DNA from: Orthonyx spaldingii
Lineage: Eukaryota; Chordata; Aves; Passeriformes; Orthonychidae
Direction of reading: 5' to 3'
DNA: 64,000 bases
Assembly (NCBI GenBank): GCA_013397795.1
Contig: VZTJ01005214.1
Location: 62,001 to 126,000 of the forward strand
Shown here piece by piece: positions 38,781-50,500 of this stretch. The position numbers and the translations under genes were made by a program. The notes beneath the pieces were generated by a model, which saw only the letters and a program-made list of their open reading frames with translations, was not told where the DNA came from and did not search any database. Numbering within the stretch: the stretch's first letter is position 1; each line of letters opens with the position of its first letter.

Positions 38781-41229
38781 TGGCTGGAGATGTGCCGAGG
38801 GGCTGCTCCCTCCCACTGCCCTGTGCAGGTCCCACCAGGCTTGGTGTGGCTGTGTTCCACAGGGCGCCTGCGGCTTTGTGTGTCAGGGACAAAAGAATAG
38901 ATGGTACAAGCCCAGTCGAACAGCTAAACAATACACTTTGTCCTGTGCCTGCTGTCCCTTGAGAGCTGCTCTCAATGGAGCAAGCCTAGTCCTCTCCAGC
39001 TTCATTTAGGAGGTGGCAGGCTTGGATTCCCTCCAGGTATAGTGTGACATGCTTGTTGCCCCTTTTCCTTGCATGAAGGGGTTTTGAAGGATGATGGCTG
39101 TTTCACTCCTTCTCTCTCCCTTCACTGGCAGCAGCATCCTCATGTGCACAACGCAATTTGAGAGCTGCTGTGGTGGAAAGCTGGCAGCTGTGGGGATTTG
39201 TATATAGAGTGGCTCCACATGCATCTTTCTGCTGCTGCTGTTGGACTTGAAGCTTTAGCTCTGCCTGTTGTTGACTTCACACAAGGTGCTTTCCGACAGT
39301 GTCAGCATGCAAGGCCGTGTTTCCATCTGGGTGTATTCCCTCCTCTTCTCCCCTTTTGTCTTTCCCCCTTCTCATTTCTCCATTTTAAATCCATGGAGAG
39401 GCTGAAAATCTCTGGAAAGCAGGTCTTCAAAGCTCCTTCCTCTGGGGGAATAGCAGACCTGTGCCCTTCGCTGACACCCTGTTTCTGCAGTTCCTGCACA
39501 ATAGAGCCTGCAGCACGGCTTGTGGCGCAGTGCAGGCAGCCCGTCCAGCCAGCACCTGGAGCTCTGATGCCAAGGCACATTTTAAGGCAGCATGTACAAG
39601 TGGGAATTGTCAAAGGCTTTAGAGACAGGATTTCAGTCTTGGCTTCACTATGTGAGGCAAATTTCAGCCTGTCAGCCTTGCTCTACTTCACCAAATGCTC
39701 TTGCCCTTTGACTGGGGTGTTTTCAGGGCAGCTTGGTATTAAACACACTGCCTTTCACTTTAGCAAGTGAGCAGATGCCAGTATGGTCTGTACCCCATGA
39801 TGAGCTTTGTGTTGCTTTTTTCTTCCTGTGACTGTTCTACGTATATACAAAGTGTGTGTATATGAATTAGAATTTGTATTGGGCAGTTGAGGGGAAAAAA
39901 CAAGGTTTTACAGTCAGGAAAGCTGGCCAAGCAATAAATAGCATCTGAAGATTACATGATAGTTATGGAAAGTCAATTTTCAATTCCAAATTACCTGCTT
40001 TTATTTATATTTTTAAAATATGACATAACAGAGACATACCAGTGATTTATTTGTCCAGTCAAAAGTGCTTTGAATTTGGAAAGCTGTGAAACTCACAGCA
40101 ATCCCACAATTACCAGCCAGCCACAGGATGGAGTGTACCTGTGCAGAGCATTCATTAAGTTCACTGTAATCATGATCTGATTGGAAGCAGGTCAGGGAAA
40201 TAAAAAGCGCTAATTTTGGGTAAAGAAATAATTTTCTGTTAATGATTAGGGAATGTATTAATGAGTAAAACATTTTGCAAATGCTAGATGCTATGTAAGC
40301 ATGCTTCTAGTTGTTATTAATGGAGTAAGGAAGTATTTTGACAGACAACAATCAAGATGAATTTTTCCTAGAAACTGTGTTTTCCATAGAGGAGCACAAA
40401 CGTGGAGGAGCTATCTATACACATGTTCAGGGAGTGCAGATGGTGTTTTAGCCAGCAGAAGTGGTATCAATAAGCCTCTAGGTTTTTTTGTCCCACACAC
40501 TTTTGTGATCCCAGCGGGCCCACAGCAGGTCAAGTCTTGCTCGCCCATGTTCTCAAGGCTGCAAAGAGGAGCAAGGCAAGAGGCTGTTTGGATGTTCTCA
40601 GTCAGACAGCCTGCAGCTGGCTCCGATGGCAGCTCTCCTGTCCCCGGGGCTGCTGCTCTGCCCGGCTCCCTGCCTGCTGCCTGGATGCTGATGCTGGGCT
40701 CTCACCCCCTGCCTGCTTCATGGGAAAGGGAACACAGTTTTGGCATTTGCCGGCACTGATATTTTGAGGAAAGCACATGCTTTCTTAGGAGATGTACTAT
40801 TTTTGGTCAGAAAACTGGAAACCCTAAAAATGTCTGCCCCAAATTTCTCCAGTACAATAGGAATTTCTTTTTTCCTTTCTTTTTCTTTTCCCTGAGATGT
40901 GTGAGAGTAGGGAGGATTCAGTAACTTCCCATCATCTTCCAAAGGCTCTTGAGTTACATTTAAATTTTTTAGTGCAAAATCAGTACTTCCTCTGCAAGAA
41001 GGAATTTGTTTCCTAATACCCTGAGTCTAACTCCTGAGCATAGAATGCTAATTTTTGGAAGGTGTGCTGTAAAAAGAAGAGAAAGAAGGAGAGAAACTAC
41101 CAGGAAACCTTTGCCCACTGTATCTTATCTTTCCAAAAACCTTGCATGCAGGTCTCCTGCTAAAAGGGATATGGTAGCTGTAACATTGGTTTCGCGGGGA
41201 TGAGCTCATGATTTTCTTCTTGGGCTGAT
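38781..41229. other. unannotated non-coding DNA
   Basis: No supported feature. The part from about 40130 to 40320 is AT-rich with repeated TAAT/ATTA cores. The part from 39200 to 39770 holds a 190-codon + frame and overlapping - frames without any recognisable domain. Confidence 0.45.
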
Positions 41230-41253
41230 TCCCCTCTGCTGGCAGTGCAGAGC

Positions 41254-41397
41254 AGCGCGGGGCCGTGGCCGCAGCTCTGCAGCCGCTCCCCCCTCCAGCT
41301 GCATCCCAGTGCACACGGACTGGTCCCACTGGTCCCAGTATTGGTCACGGTCAGCACGGGAGAAGGACATGCCTCGCTGCCCCTCCGCGCCACACGG
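41254..41397. promoter_or_regulatory. small CpG-dense island, function unknown
   Basis: By eye about a dozen CpG dinucleotides fall in roughly 145 bases, in a GC-rich block, while the flanks are CpG-poor and AT-rich. Several short frames are open on both strands across it, as expected of GC-rich DNA. It is shorter than a typical vertebrate promoter CpG island. It may be a small regulatory element, an orphan island or a GC-biased patch. No TATA box or initiator could be assigned. Confidence 0.3.
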
Positions 41398-41680
41398 AGA
41401 GGAGACAGGGCTTTTCACATCCCCAGCCAGACACAAAGAGCTCACAAGGATAAAAAGCGTTTTGTGCAGAAACATTTCTGAAATGTTTTGGGAACTTGAA
41501 CTGCGCAACATTAAAAATATCCAGCAATATAACGCCTTGTTTGCATTTTCAAAAGCCAACATATTAGTTTGAAAGATTATCCATCATAAGTACAGTTTTT
41601 AAAACCTCCGTGTTTTCAATTGAGGATTAAATTTTCTTATGATTTGATTTCAAAGGTATTTCAAGTCTTGAAGTTGAGGG

Positions 41681-41784
41681 ACACAGGGAAACCTTTCCTT
41701 TTCCCTTTTTCTACTTTTTTCCTTCTCCTCCTTTCCCTTCCCATTTTTTCTTTTTCCTTCTACTTTGATTTCTTTTCTTTTTAT
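41681..41784 (+). repeat. long polypyrimidine tract ending in AG
   Basis: About 100 bases almost entirely C and T, ending 'tctttttatag'. It resembles a 3' splice site or simply a low-complexity tract. The sequence after the AG stays open for only 13 codons in the best frame (ending in VLEILL), so an exon is not supported. Confidence 0.6.
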
Positions 41785-44700
41785 AGAAACAATTTGCCTA
41801 AATCACTGAAGGTTCTTGAAATTCTTCTCTGAGCTAAGTTTCCATCTTGACTGGAACAAGAAGTCCTTTGCTAGAAGTGGACTGCATGTTGCAAGGTGGT
41901 GCAAGAAAGGTGGGAACATGAGTAAGTGACAGCAAATTTATGAGGTCCCACCTTGCAAATTTATGTGAAAGACAATAAAAGCAGTTTTAAGGGTGTATCT
42001 GTATGGCTGAACTTTAATCCATGATAAAGCCCCAAAAGTCCCATTTCCTCTGTTAGCACAGCTCTCTGAACCACAAAGCTTTTGGAAAGGTACTGAGATC
42101 AAAATCACTTCAGAGGGTTTTTTAATGGCCATATAAGCCAACCTGGGATTGTGAGACTCCTACTAGAGCACCAGGTGAAGGAGACGCCTTATCTTCTCAG
42201 TGGTGACCTGCTGATAAAGTCCAGCTGCTGTGAATAAGAAGCCACAAAAATATTTGTTTATCTAAAATGAAAAATTCCCCAAACCTAGATAAAACAGGGT
42301 GGCCAGTACGAAATTGGCTCAGATGGAGTGTCCCTCATCACTTTACTTCAGCTGATGAGAAAGAATCTTTTAAAGCAGCAGTAGTAATCCTTTCAGAGAT
42401 GGACAGAGCTCACCCAGATTTCGCCAAGTAAGTGTTACTCCTTTACTTTATCTCAACACCTTGTTACCCTCAATAGTTAGATGAGACAACATGTCCAGCC
42501 ATTGGAGCTGAGATGAAAAATCCCATGGAGTGCATTTACCCTTAGATTTCACATGTCCAGTACCAACTGCTGGGCTTCCACACTGGTGGGGTATAAGCAC
42601 CTTGGAGTGACTCAGCTGCCTGGTCAGAGTAGGTCCAAGCAAATCACCACCTATAACTTATGGTTATAAGAGACCCCAGGTGAGTGTTTATTTAGGAACA
42701 AATTGAAAATGTAATTGCATCACTTGGTTTGGCCCTGGAAAATCCGTGTCCTGGTGGTGTCCCACTCCCTTTGGCTATGATGCCTCCCTACCTTCTAAAG
42801 GATCAAACAAATCCCACTGGCCCCTAAGCTTCAGGCAGCAGTTTATGTCTGATGGGTGAGAAGCAACACCACCTAAGAATGAATGGCTGATTACAAAGAA
42901 AATATCCACCTCTGGGCTGAGTCCCAGAGCCAACAAAGGTTGCCCTTCCAAAAAGTGAGGAAAAAAGTGTGACACAGACAGAAAATTAGGTGCCAGCACT
43001 CTCTGTAGCTGGCCACTTTTTCTTCTAGTTTTCACTTTTCCGAGAGGATCTGTGGCCTTTGCTCAGCCTCCTGCCCTGTGCAGGAGATGGTCCATTGGCA
43101 CCTGCCCGGGCTCTGCCTGGCTGCAGGCTGGCAGCAGAGGGGCAGCCCAGAGCTAGAGCAGCTGTTGGCTTCATGGAATTTACCCTGGGAAGTGCAGCTT
43201 GGAGACTTGGGTTGGAGCTCGCTCACATCCTGCCAGGCAGGATTTGCTCTGCAGACCACATGATTTTTAATATAGGGCTGGGGATTTAACTCCAATCAGA
43301 GCAAATCTGGGCCTGGAATCTGTCATCCCATAAATTCTCTAGGCTCTTAGCACAGCCATATCTTCACAGAGGATGCCAGTATAGGTCTGCCCTTGTCTGG
43401 CAGAGGGCAGAACCGTGTCCCCTGGTGATACAAACCTCTTTCCCTCTTCACACCAGTATGCAGAGTTGCTGGGCTGTGCCCCGGGTTGGCTCACCTTGTC
43501 TCCAACCTGCCGGAGAGCAGAGAGTGTTGCGTGGGAGGGTGGTTCCTATTAAGCAGCTGTAATAGCGGCTGCTGTAGAGACAGGCTGACAGCTGCTGGAG
43601 AAGCCTCTGCTTTTGCCTCCCTCCCCTCTGCCGTGGGCTAGCTGCTTGCTGTGAGGAGCCAGATTTGTTCTATTAAAAGTGTTTTCCCGGATGGAGGGAA
43701 GTTCTCATGCACTCTGCCCTGGCCACCCCTGACCCGCACTGGCTCCGATGTGAGCAGCCTTTCATTCAGCACAGCTCGGTGATTGGAAGCAGACCTGAGT
43801 GGGAGAGCCTCATGTGCTCACCCCAAAAAGAATGAGGGCACTGAGCATGTTTGGGCAGGCAGAGGTGGTCTCAGTCTTGGGACTGCATAGGCAGGGCCAC
43901 CATCCCAGCTCCTCGGGGCACCAGGACCCCTTGGGCCTCTCTGGGTTAATGCACAGGCTGCAGCCTCAGGAAGCCTCTCCAGCTGCCTGCTGGCTCTGGG
44001 AAACAGCAGTTGTATTAGCAGTTGAATTGAAGCTGGGGACTTCAAAGGTCTTAGGGACAGAAGTTTGAAGGGTTTGCAAAAGCCTGGATTTAGCTCTGTG
44101 GGTTCTGCAGATGTCCTGGTGCCACCTGGAAGAGAATACATCCTCTTATGGACTGCAGAAACACTGCCTCACTCCCCTCCCACCCTCCAGCTCCTGTAGC
44201 AAGCCTGTGCCTGCTAGCAACCACAGCAGCACAGAGAGGTGTCCAGCACAGTCACAGAGCTGATGCCTGGGTCTGGTAAGGGTGGTGGTCCCAGAGGGAA
44301 GAATCACAATGCTGTACTCCCCTCTTCCACAGAGCTCATGTGTTGCAAGGTGCTGGGAACAATTTTGTCATGGGAAGACCACTGGGACTTCTTGAAACAA
44401 AACTTCAGAAGAAAACATCTGGCTATGCTGTTTCAAACAGAAGGATTTAGGAGAAACTATAGCTCCAACTTTCAGTTGATGAAGAAAAACTTTCAAATGC
44501 TAGCAAGAAATTAAGAAACTTCCCATTTAAAAGCAGCAAATTGGTGTGTTAAAACAAATCTGAAACGCGTACATTATTTATGAGGCAATGCAGGACAGGC
44601 CACATCACAGGCAAGCTCAGCCAGGTACAAGCTAATGCTATCCCAGGATGGAAAACAGAGCTGCAGGAATAGATATCAGATGAGCTCCCGTGTGCCTGCT

Positions 44701-45519
44701 CAGGTGAGACGCCAGCACATTACCACAGGTTCACCACCAGTCCCATTACTGCCACTGAACCCAAGGGGTGACATAAGTGTATAAGCTACATCCCCAGTAA
44801 CACCTTTTTTTATATGGAGTCAGTGGGGCATAATTTTACCAGGAGAAATTTAGGCATAAAAGGCAAATGCTCCAACAAACATCTGTGAGCTGGGCAGTGA
44901 GCAGCAGGTCTTCCAGCAGCAGGCAGGAGGCAGTGGTGGGAGTGTGGGCAAGGTGCCAGGAGTTTGTGAGATCTCAGTGACAGAGGGAAATGAAGTGATT
45001 GCTCACTGCCACCGCAGTCTGTGGCACTGGGAAAACCACTTCATTTCCCTGCATCTTTTCATAGCGAGGCAGAAAGATTTGCTAGTTTCTGAAGCCAAAA
45101 TATTTTGATAGTAAAATGTCTCATGTTCTCACATAATTTTGACAGGATCTGGGTTCTGGGAGTTACTTTTCAGAGCCACTTACAAAAGACAGACTCAGTT
45201 TCTTCCCAGGGAAAGCTCTTATCAGGGAAACACCCCTCCAATGAATTTCCTGTCCAGGGACATATCCTGGGAAGTGGATTTAATTTTCCCCTTGTTTGTG
45301 ACATCTAATTTAGAAAGAGAAGGAGAATTTTCCATCTGCTGACACGTAAACGTTTCTTCACCTGAATGAATCCCACTGGCATCTTTCCAGGACTGTCCTC
45401 TGATTCAGATACCTGGAGAGCAAAACTCTGTCCATGTAAAAGAGTTTCTTTGAACTCTTCCCCAAGTGTCTTGCATTGACCCTCACGTGGAAGGGAAGCT
45501 AGGTATCACTTTTAGCTCC
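41785..45519. other. unannotated non-coding DNA
   Basis: No gene or repeat recognised. A GC-richer section (43030-44240) has overlapping open frames on both strands, none with a domain I know. Confidence 0.5.
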
Positions 45520-45640
45520 AATTTATGCTTGGACAATTGGTACACCCAGTGGTTAAGGAACTTGACCAAGGTCATATGGTGACTCTGTGACAGCACAGAG
45601 GTTGGCTTTTGACATTCAGATTACTGCACTCACTTCTGGT
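45520..45640 (-). mobile_element. MIR-like CORE-SINE relic (antisense)
   Basis: The run 'ggttaaggaacttgaccaag' followed by 'gtcatatggtgactctgtga' and 'cagcacagaggttggctttt' follows the antisense core-to-head part of the MIR family (gaggttaagtgacttgcccaaggtcacac ... gtggcagagccgggatt). Divergence is high but block order and spacing hold. Confidence 0.65.
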
Positions 45641-46380
45641 CACCCTTTTGTCTTCATATCCTCAGTCGTTGTTGCCTTTTCCTCCCATATAATAGTGACT
45701 GGATTAACTTGTCAGGTAAATGTCCACTCAAGTAGTAGTTAATTGCGAGTGAGAAGTTCAGGATGTGACACTTAAACCATGAAGAGTTTATGGGAAAATT
45801 TCCTGGGAAATTATGTGCTCTCTTCATTCCTACAAGAGTACTCGAGACCCCTTCTCCTGCCAAGGACAGCCATGTCTACCCTTGTGTGAGACAAACACAC
45901 CCCCTCAGGTTGCTGGTGAGACAGATTTATTGGGATAGCTGTGGCTTCAGTCACTCCCCCAGCCCAAGTTTAAGGTTAGTAACAAACAATGAGCTGGTGC
46001 TCCCATTATGGGACCACTTCGTTATGGCATTTGCCAGACCTCATCTTAACAGCTCACACGTTACCTGTAATAACTGCACCTTGCATGCCCCTACAAAATA
46101 TAAATGCTTGTCTGAGGTTAAAAAGGGCATTTGTATAAAGACTTTTATGCATCCCTTGAAAGAAAAATGGTGCACGGTGTACTCGTTAGCTTTATTTGTC
46201 ATATTGAGCAAACATTTGACAGTCCAGGCAAATTCCTCCTGTTAGCTCGGAACACAGTTACTCCTGCAGCATTTTATAAACCTCTCTTGGCAGTGGTACA
46301 AAACACAGAGAAGTTATTGAGGCACATTCCCTGCAGCTGTTGTAATTTCTACAAACTGATTTCTTATTTCACCAGGGGAA
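45641..46380. other. unannotated non-coding DNA
   Basis: A 151-codon + frame (45790-46245) crosses this stretch. It has no recognisable domain and no splice framing, and I treat it as chance. The sequence 45940-46300 might be conserved non-coding DNA but this cannot be judged from one genome. Confidence 0.45.
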
Positions 46381-46382
46381 TA

Positions 46383-46425
46383 AAAATAATGATATTCGTA
46401 ATAATAACAATGATGATGATGATGA
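46383..46425. repeat. AAT/GAT trinucleotide repeat
   Basis: Imperfect ATA/AAT units run into 'tgatgatgatgatgac' (46411-46425). It sits directly beside the tail end of a SINE relic. Such trinucleotide runs are common at the 3' tails of CORE-SINEs. Confidence 0.75.
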
Positions 46426-46545
46426 CATAGTTATTACATTTTCATCAGAGGATCTCTGAGCACTTTATAAACTATAGCTAAGCTTCAAAATAAATAATCC
46501 TGCAGGACATAGAAGTACTATATTGTATTTTGCATGGTCCCATTA
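46426..46545 (-). mobile_element. MIR-like CORE-SINE, tail half (antisense)
   Basis: 'ggatctctgagcactttata' followed by 'aactatagctaagcttcaaa' matches the antisense LINE-derived tail of an amniote MIR-like SINE (gatctcaaagcgctttacaaac ... ctaagcctcacaac). The next bases to about 46545 match the part just before the core (gtaagtattattatccccattttaca). The core and head are missing here but appear about 0.9 kb further right. Confidence 0.68.
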
Positions 46546-47424
46546 GGCTACAGCAAAGATAGAACAAATCCTAACTTGTGGACTACCTTAACTTTAAACT
46601 TTCTTTTAACCACGTTTTTAAAAAATGAAGTATTCTTCCCCCCAAAGCTCTTGAGAATTCAATTTCCATCTTGAAATATTCTGAAAAAGTCTAAAGATGA
46701 GTCTGAAAACATGAGAATATGTGGGAAACCCCCTCAACCCTTCTTATGTTGTTGTCAACATACTTGAAAGTGTAAAAAATGACAATTTTCTTATTTTTGA
46801 AGCACTGCTACTGTGCTAAATAAAATAACAAAATGCTCAAACCTACATGTGGGTAAATCTTTTGATCCTGAAAACACTTTTATTTAGAACTATTGAAAAG
46901 TTTATGTTTTTTAAAAATCTGAAGATGATTTCTGCTTAACCCCTTCATTTTGGACAAAGTTATCTGTTAAAGCAAATCATTTCCCAGTTAACTCCTCTCA
47001 CCCCCAAATCCCTGAGGGTTTTACTATGTCTATTTGTACTATATCTATTTAAACTATTAGACAGGGCAAAGTTCCTCATCTTGTCATGTGTTTGTGTGGT
47101 TTGCTCCTTCTTTGCTGTTCTTCTGAGCACTGCTGTCCCAGCAATGCACACACACAATTTGTACCAGAGTAAGCAAAGGGATGCTGTTCGAATTGAGTGC
47201 TCAAGAATGCAGCTCACAGTACACACAAAACTACTTGTAGTATCCAGATTATTTGTTTTCTCTGTTGGATTCTTTGGGTATTCCATACATTAACAGAGAA
47301 ATTAAAAACCCTCAAACCCTTTGAAACAGGAAAAAACTTCTGCTAAAAGGAGACCTCCTCCCTCCCATTCAGTCTAATAGAAAGTAGCAATTGCTCAAAA
47401 GCCATAGACAGTAAGTCAGCCTGG
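46546..47424. other. AT-rich sequence between two SINE halves
   Basis: About 880 bases of AT-rich DNA that seem to separate the two halves of one SINE. I see no terminal inverted repeats, poly(A) tail or coding domain that would name an inserted element. The 108-codon minus frame (46960-47286) matches nothing I know. Confidence 0.4.
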
Positions 47425-47575
47425 CCAAATGAAACTAATAATTACATATTTCCCTTTAAATTACATGCCCAAGGTCACACTGCAAATCAATGGCAGATTC
47501 AATAATTTGACCCAAGAGTCCTGAAACCCAATATCCTGCTCTCACCACTAGAAAACCACTGCACAACTGGCTTCC
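47425..47575 (-). mobile_element. MIR-like CORE-SINE, core and head half (antisense)
   Basis: 'ttacatgcccaaggtcacac' is nearly the textbook antisense MIR core (aacttgcccaaggtcacac). It is followed by 'tgcaaatcaatggcag', 'cccaagagtcctgaaaccca' and 'cctgctctcaccactagaaa', which match the tRNA-derived head (ccaggagtcctgactcccag ... ctgctctaaccactagacc). The recognisable part starts where the 46426-46545 copy stops. Confidence 0.78.
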
Positions 47576-50500
47576 AATCTGGGAATGATACATGACACAA
47601 GGAGAAAAACTATAGATGTTTCAGGGTTTTTCCCTGTGTAGTGATCATTTATATAGAATTTCTATTTACCTTGGTCTAGGATAATAAATGCATAGACACA
47701 TTTTCTGTGAAAATACCTTGAAATGTTTTCAGAAGCTGCAGGGTTGTTCAACTGAAAATGACTTCTGGGGCTGGTATGACGTCTCCTAACATGGTGTGTG
47801 CCTCCTTTCCTTGCTTGAAGAGTAATTCATATGGCCAAGCAGACACATATCCAAGTATTAATAGAAACTGCAAATTTATGACTTTTTTATATTTAGAAAA
47901 TTTCTTAAACATTTTTCTGATCTGCTGACAATATCTTGACTTTGATGTAAATCTACATCATATTAGATGTAGGTTTATCTCTCTTTTTTCAAAGATTCAA
48001 AACATTTTTATATTTCAAAATTAGTTTTTTCCTGTTCTTTTCTTTCCTTAAAATTAATTGCAATAGAATAAATAAGATTATGGGGCTCTTATTTGATTTC
48101 CACTCTTTTCTCTATTCTGTATATTTCAAAGTAGAAATTTGTCAAAGGAAAAATGTTTTTTATAAACTCGTAAAATTTAGGGGGACTGTAATATTTTAAA
48201 ATTTAATATGAAAAACCTCTGGATTTCCCAGTAGAATTTTAAAAGGAAGATGAAAATTTCTGACTTAAAAAGTCCTTTAGTGTGTAGAATAGAAAAATAC
48301 TATGTCTGTTCCCTTGGACCACCTGAAGCAGCAAGAGGGAGAAGGAGCCCCAGCACTAGGGGTTTGAGACCTGTCCCTGCAGTGGTTCTGGGTGTGCAGA
48401 ACTCTGTGGAGGTGCATCCTGATGAGATGATTCCTCCCATGGAGTCAGGGCACTGTCACCTCCTCGCACACCGCAAGGCTGGTTGGAGACATGGTGCTGA
48501 ACCTGCTGCATGTTCTGCAATCTCCAAATCCAGATCATGGACTTATCCTTAGGTCCCTCCTCCAGGTGTGTGCTGCAAGGTCGTCATCAATCTTCCTGCC
48601 ATCTCTGCTCCTGGGAAAGCCTCCCACAGCAGGTGTTGCCAGAGCCCACCAGATAATTTTTCAGTCCTGACCTCAAGCAGCAGAAGCTTTTTCCCGCCCT
48701 TCAGAGAGTATATGTGCAGGGAACTGTAATTAGAATAGATTTTATTGTCAGGCAGGAAAAGGCCCCAATCAATTCTCGGAGTGCAGGATCCCCAGTGGCC
48801 TGGCCAGTAACAAGGTTACAAGGACACTTTGAAGAGACCAGTTAGAAACTGGTATCCTGGTGCTGCGTTGGATGGTGCACATCTGTGGGGTCCCTTTTCC
48901 AGTCCTAATCCCTACAATGGCCAAGCTCTACAGGTGGCTCACCTGCAGATGAGGAAGAGCTTTTTGTCACTTTGGTGCTTTTCCTCACATCACTGGTCCA
49001 GGACAGTCCTAGACCTAATGCCCGTGAGATACAAGTGAGTTGGGTCAGAGCTGTAACAGTCTCACAATCAAAAGGAAAATCCTCCTTCTCTGTTTTTTGG
49101 GATGCTCTGACTTCATGACCTTAAGAGAAACACAGCAAAAGGAGTCATGAGGCCTCCTGGGATGCTCCGGTGCAGTAAATCACCAGGGACAGATGGAGAA
49201 AGCCTGAAGGGAGTAGGTGGTGGGGTACCAGTGACAGTGACAAATTGGCATCATGTATATGGGAACCCAAGCTCTGCCGAAGCTCAGTTTGCTGCAGTGG
49301 CAGTGAAACTGGCCAATGTGGGTAATGATAATCAGGGAATGTGAGGTCATCCTGTGCCTTTAGGAGAGGGAGAGTGCTCTCCTGGGCTCTCCAGAAGAAT
49401 CCAGACACAGAATCTAGGGCAGGTACAGGACAGAAGAAGAGACACAGCTGCCTCATGCAGATTGTATTGAGCAGACACTGTCTGCCAGTGTTAGGACTTA
49501 CATATATTCCACAGAAACTTCCCACTGCTTGTTGGAGCCAACATTACCGATTTCTTCACAGCAAGTTCACTCACACTGAGCAGGGGTGGGTGGTCTCTCT
49601 GGGCTGCTGGGCCATGGGTCAGCATTAAGCTATCAGAGGAAGAGACCTCTGGGCCTTTAATTGTTAAAGATGGTCTTCCCTGCTTGCCCGTGACAGATAT
49701 ATTGGAGACTGTGAAGCATCACATGATCAACCTTGTGAACACAACACATTTTTCTGCTTTCTATGAGCAGATGCAAGTCCTGAAAGAGAGCTCTGGGTGC
49801 TTCTGCTGTGTTGCATCACTGGCTACATTAGTAGTAGCATTAACCATTATTTGTTCCTCTTACTGCCTTCCCACTCTCCCAGTTAGAACAGCCATTACTG
49901 AGCACTACCTGGTGTTTTTTGCAGAGCATTAAAGGTTTATGGTAGGGCCATTTGAGACTTCAGATGACAGATAGTAGTGCAGAGCTGCCAGGCTCTGGGC
50001 ATGGCTCTCTGCCATTCCTTATTTTTCTTGGTTTTCATAGTAGCAGGAGAGTCTGAGAAACAGAGTAGAATTTTGGTCCCTTGTCTAAGTTTTGTGTATG
50101 GAGATTTGCTATCATAAACAACATGGTAAGACTGCTCTTTCTCAGTCTGGCTGTAGGATTTAAAATAGACTCTTATTGTTATCCCAGTCTTAGAAAACTA
50201 GTAAGGCCAAACCTTGCCCTTGGATATATGCATAAATTTTCTACTGATGGCAGAATGGCCAAAGAGATCTTAAAGAAAGCCCTTAGAAAAAAGTTGGAAA
50301 TTAAGACCCATCCAAAACATTCAGAACCAGGAGCTTGTTCCCCTCATAATCTGCATTTCAGAAAATAGAACTGCCGTCAGTCAATGAAATTACACCAGTG
50401 CAGAAATCCTGTCTTGGAGGGAAAGATCTGATTCCTGGGTTGAACATAGCTTCACAGTGTGGCAACACTTTGATCTACTCTGTCTGAAGAACCCACATTG

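Noticed and set aside
39198..39770. 190-codon plus-strand frame
   Set aside because: No domain recognised, and the minus strand is open across the same bases.
41785..41832. LRR-like peptide NNLPKSLKVLEILL after the polypyrimidine tract
   Set aside because: Only 14 codons before a stop and no repeat of the motif. Best explained by chance.
45790..46245. 151-codon plus-strand frame with several cysteines
   Set aside because: No family recognised, no exon boundaries, and it runs through DNA with no coding character.
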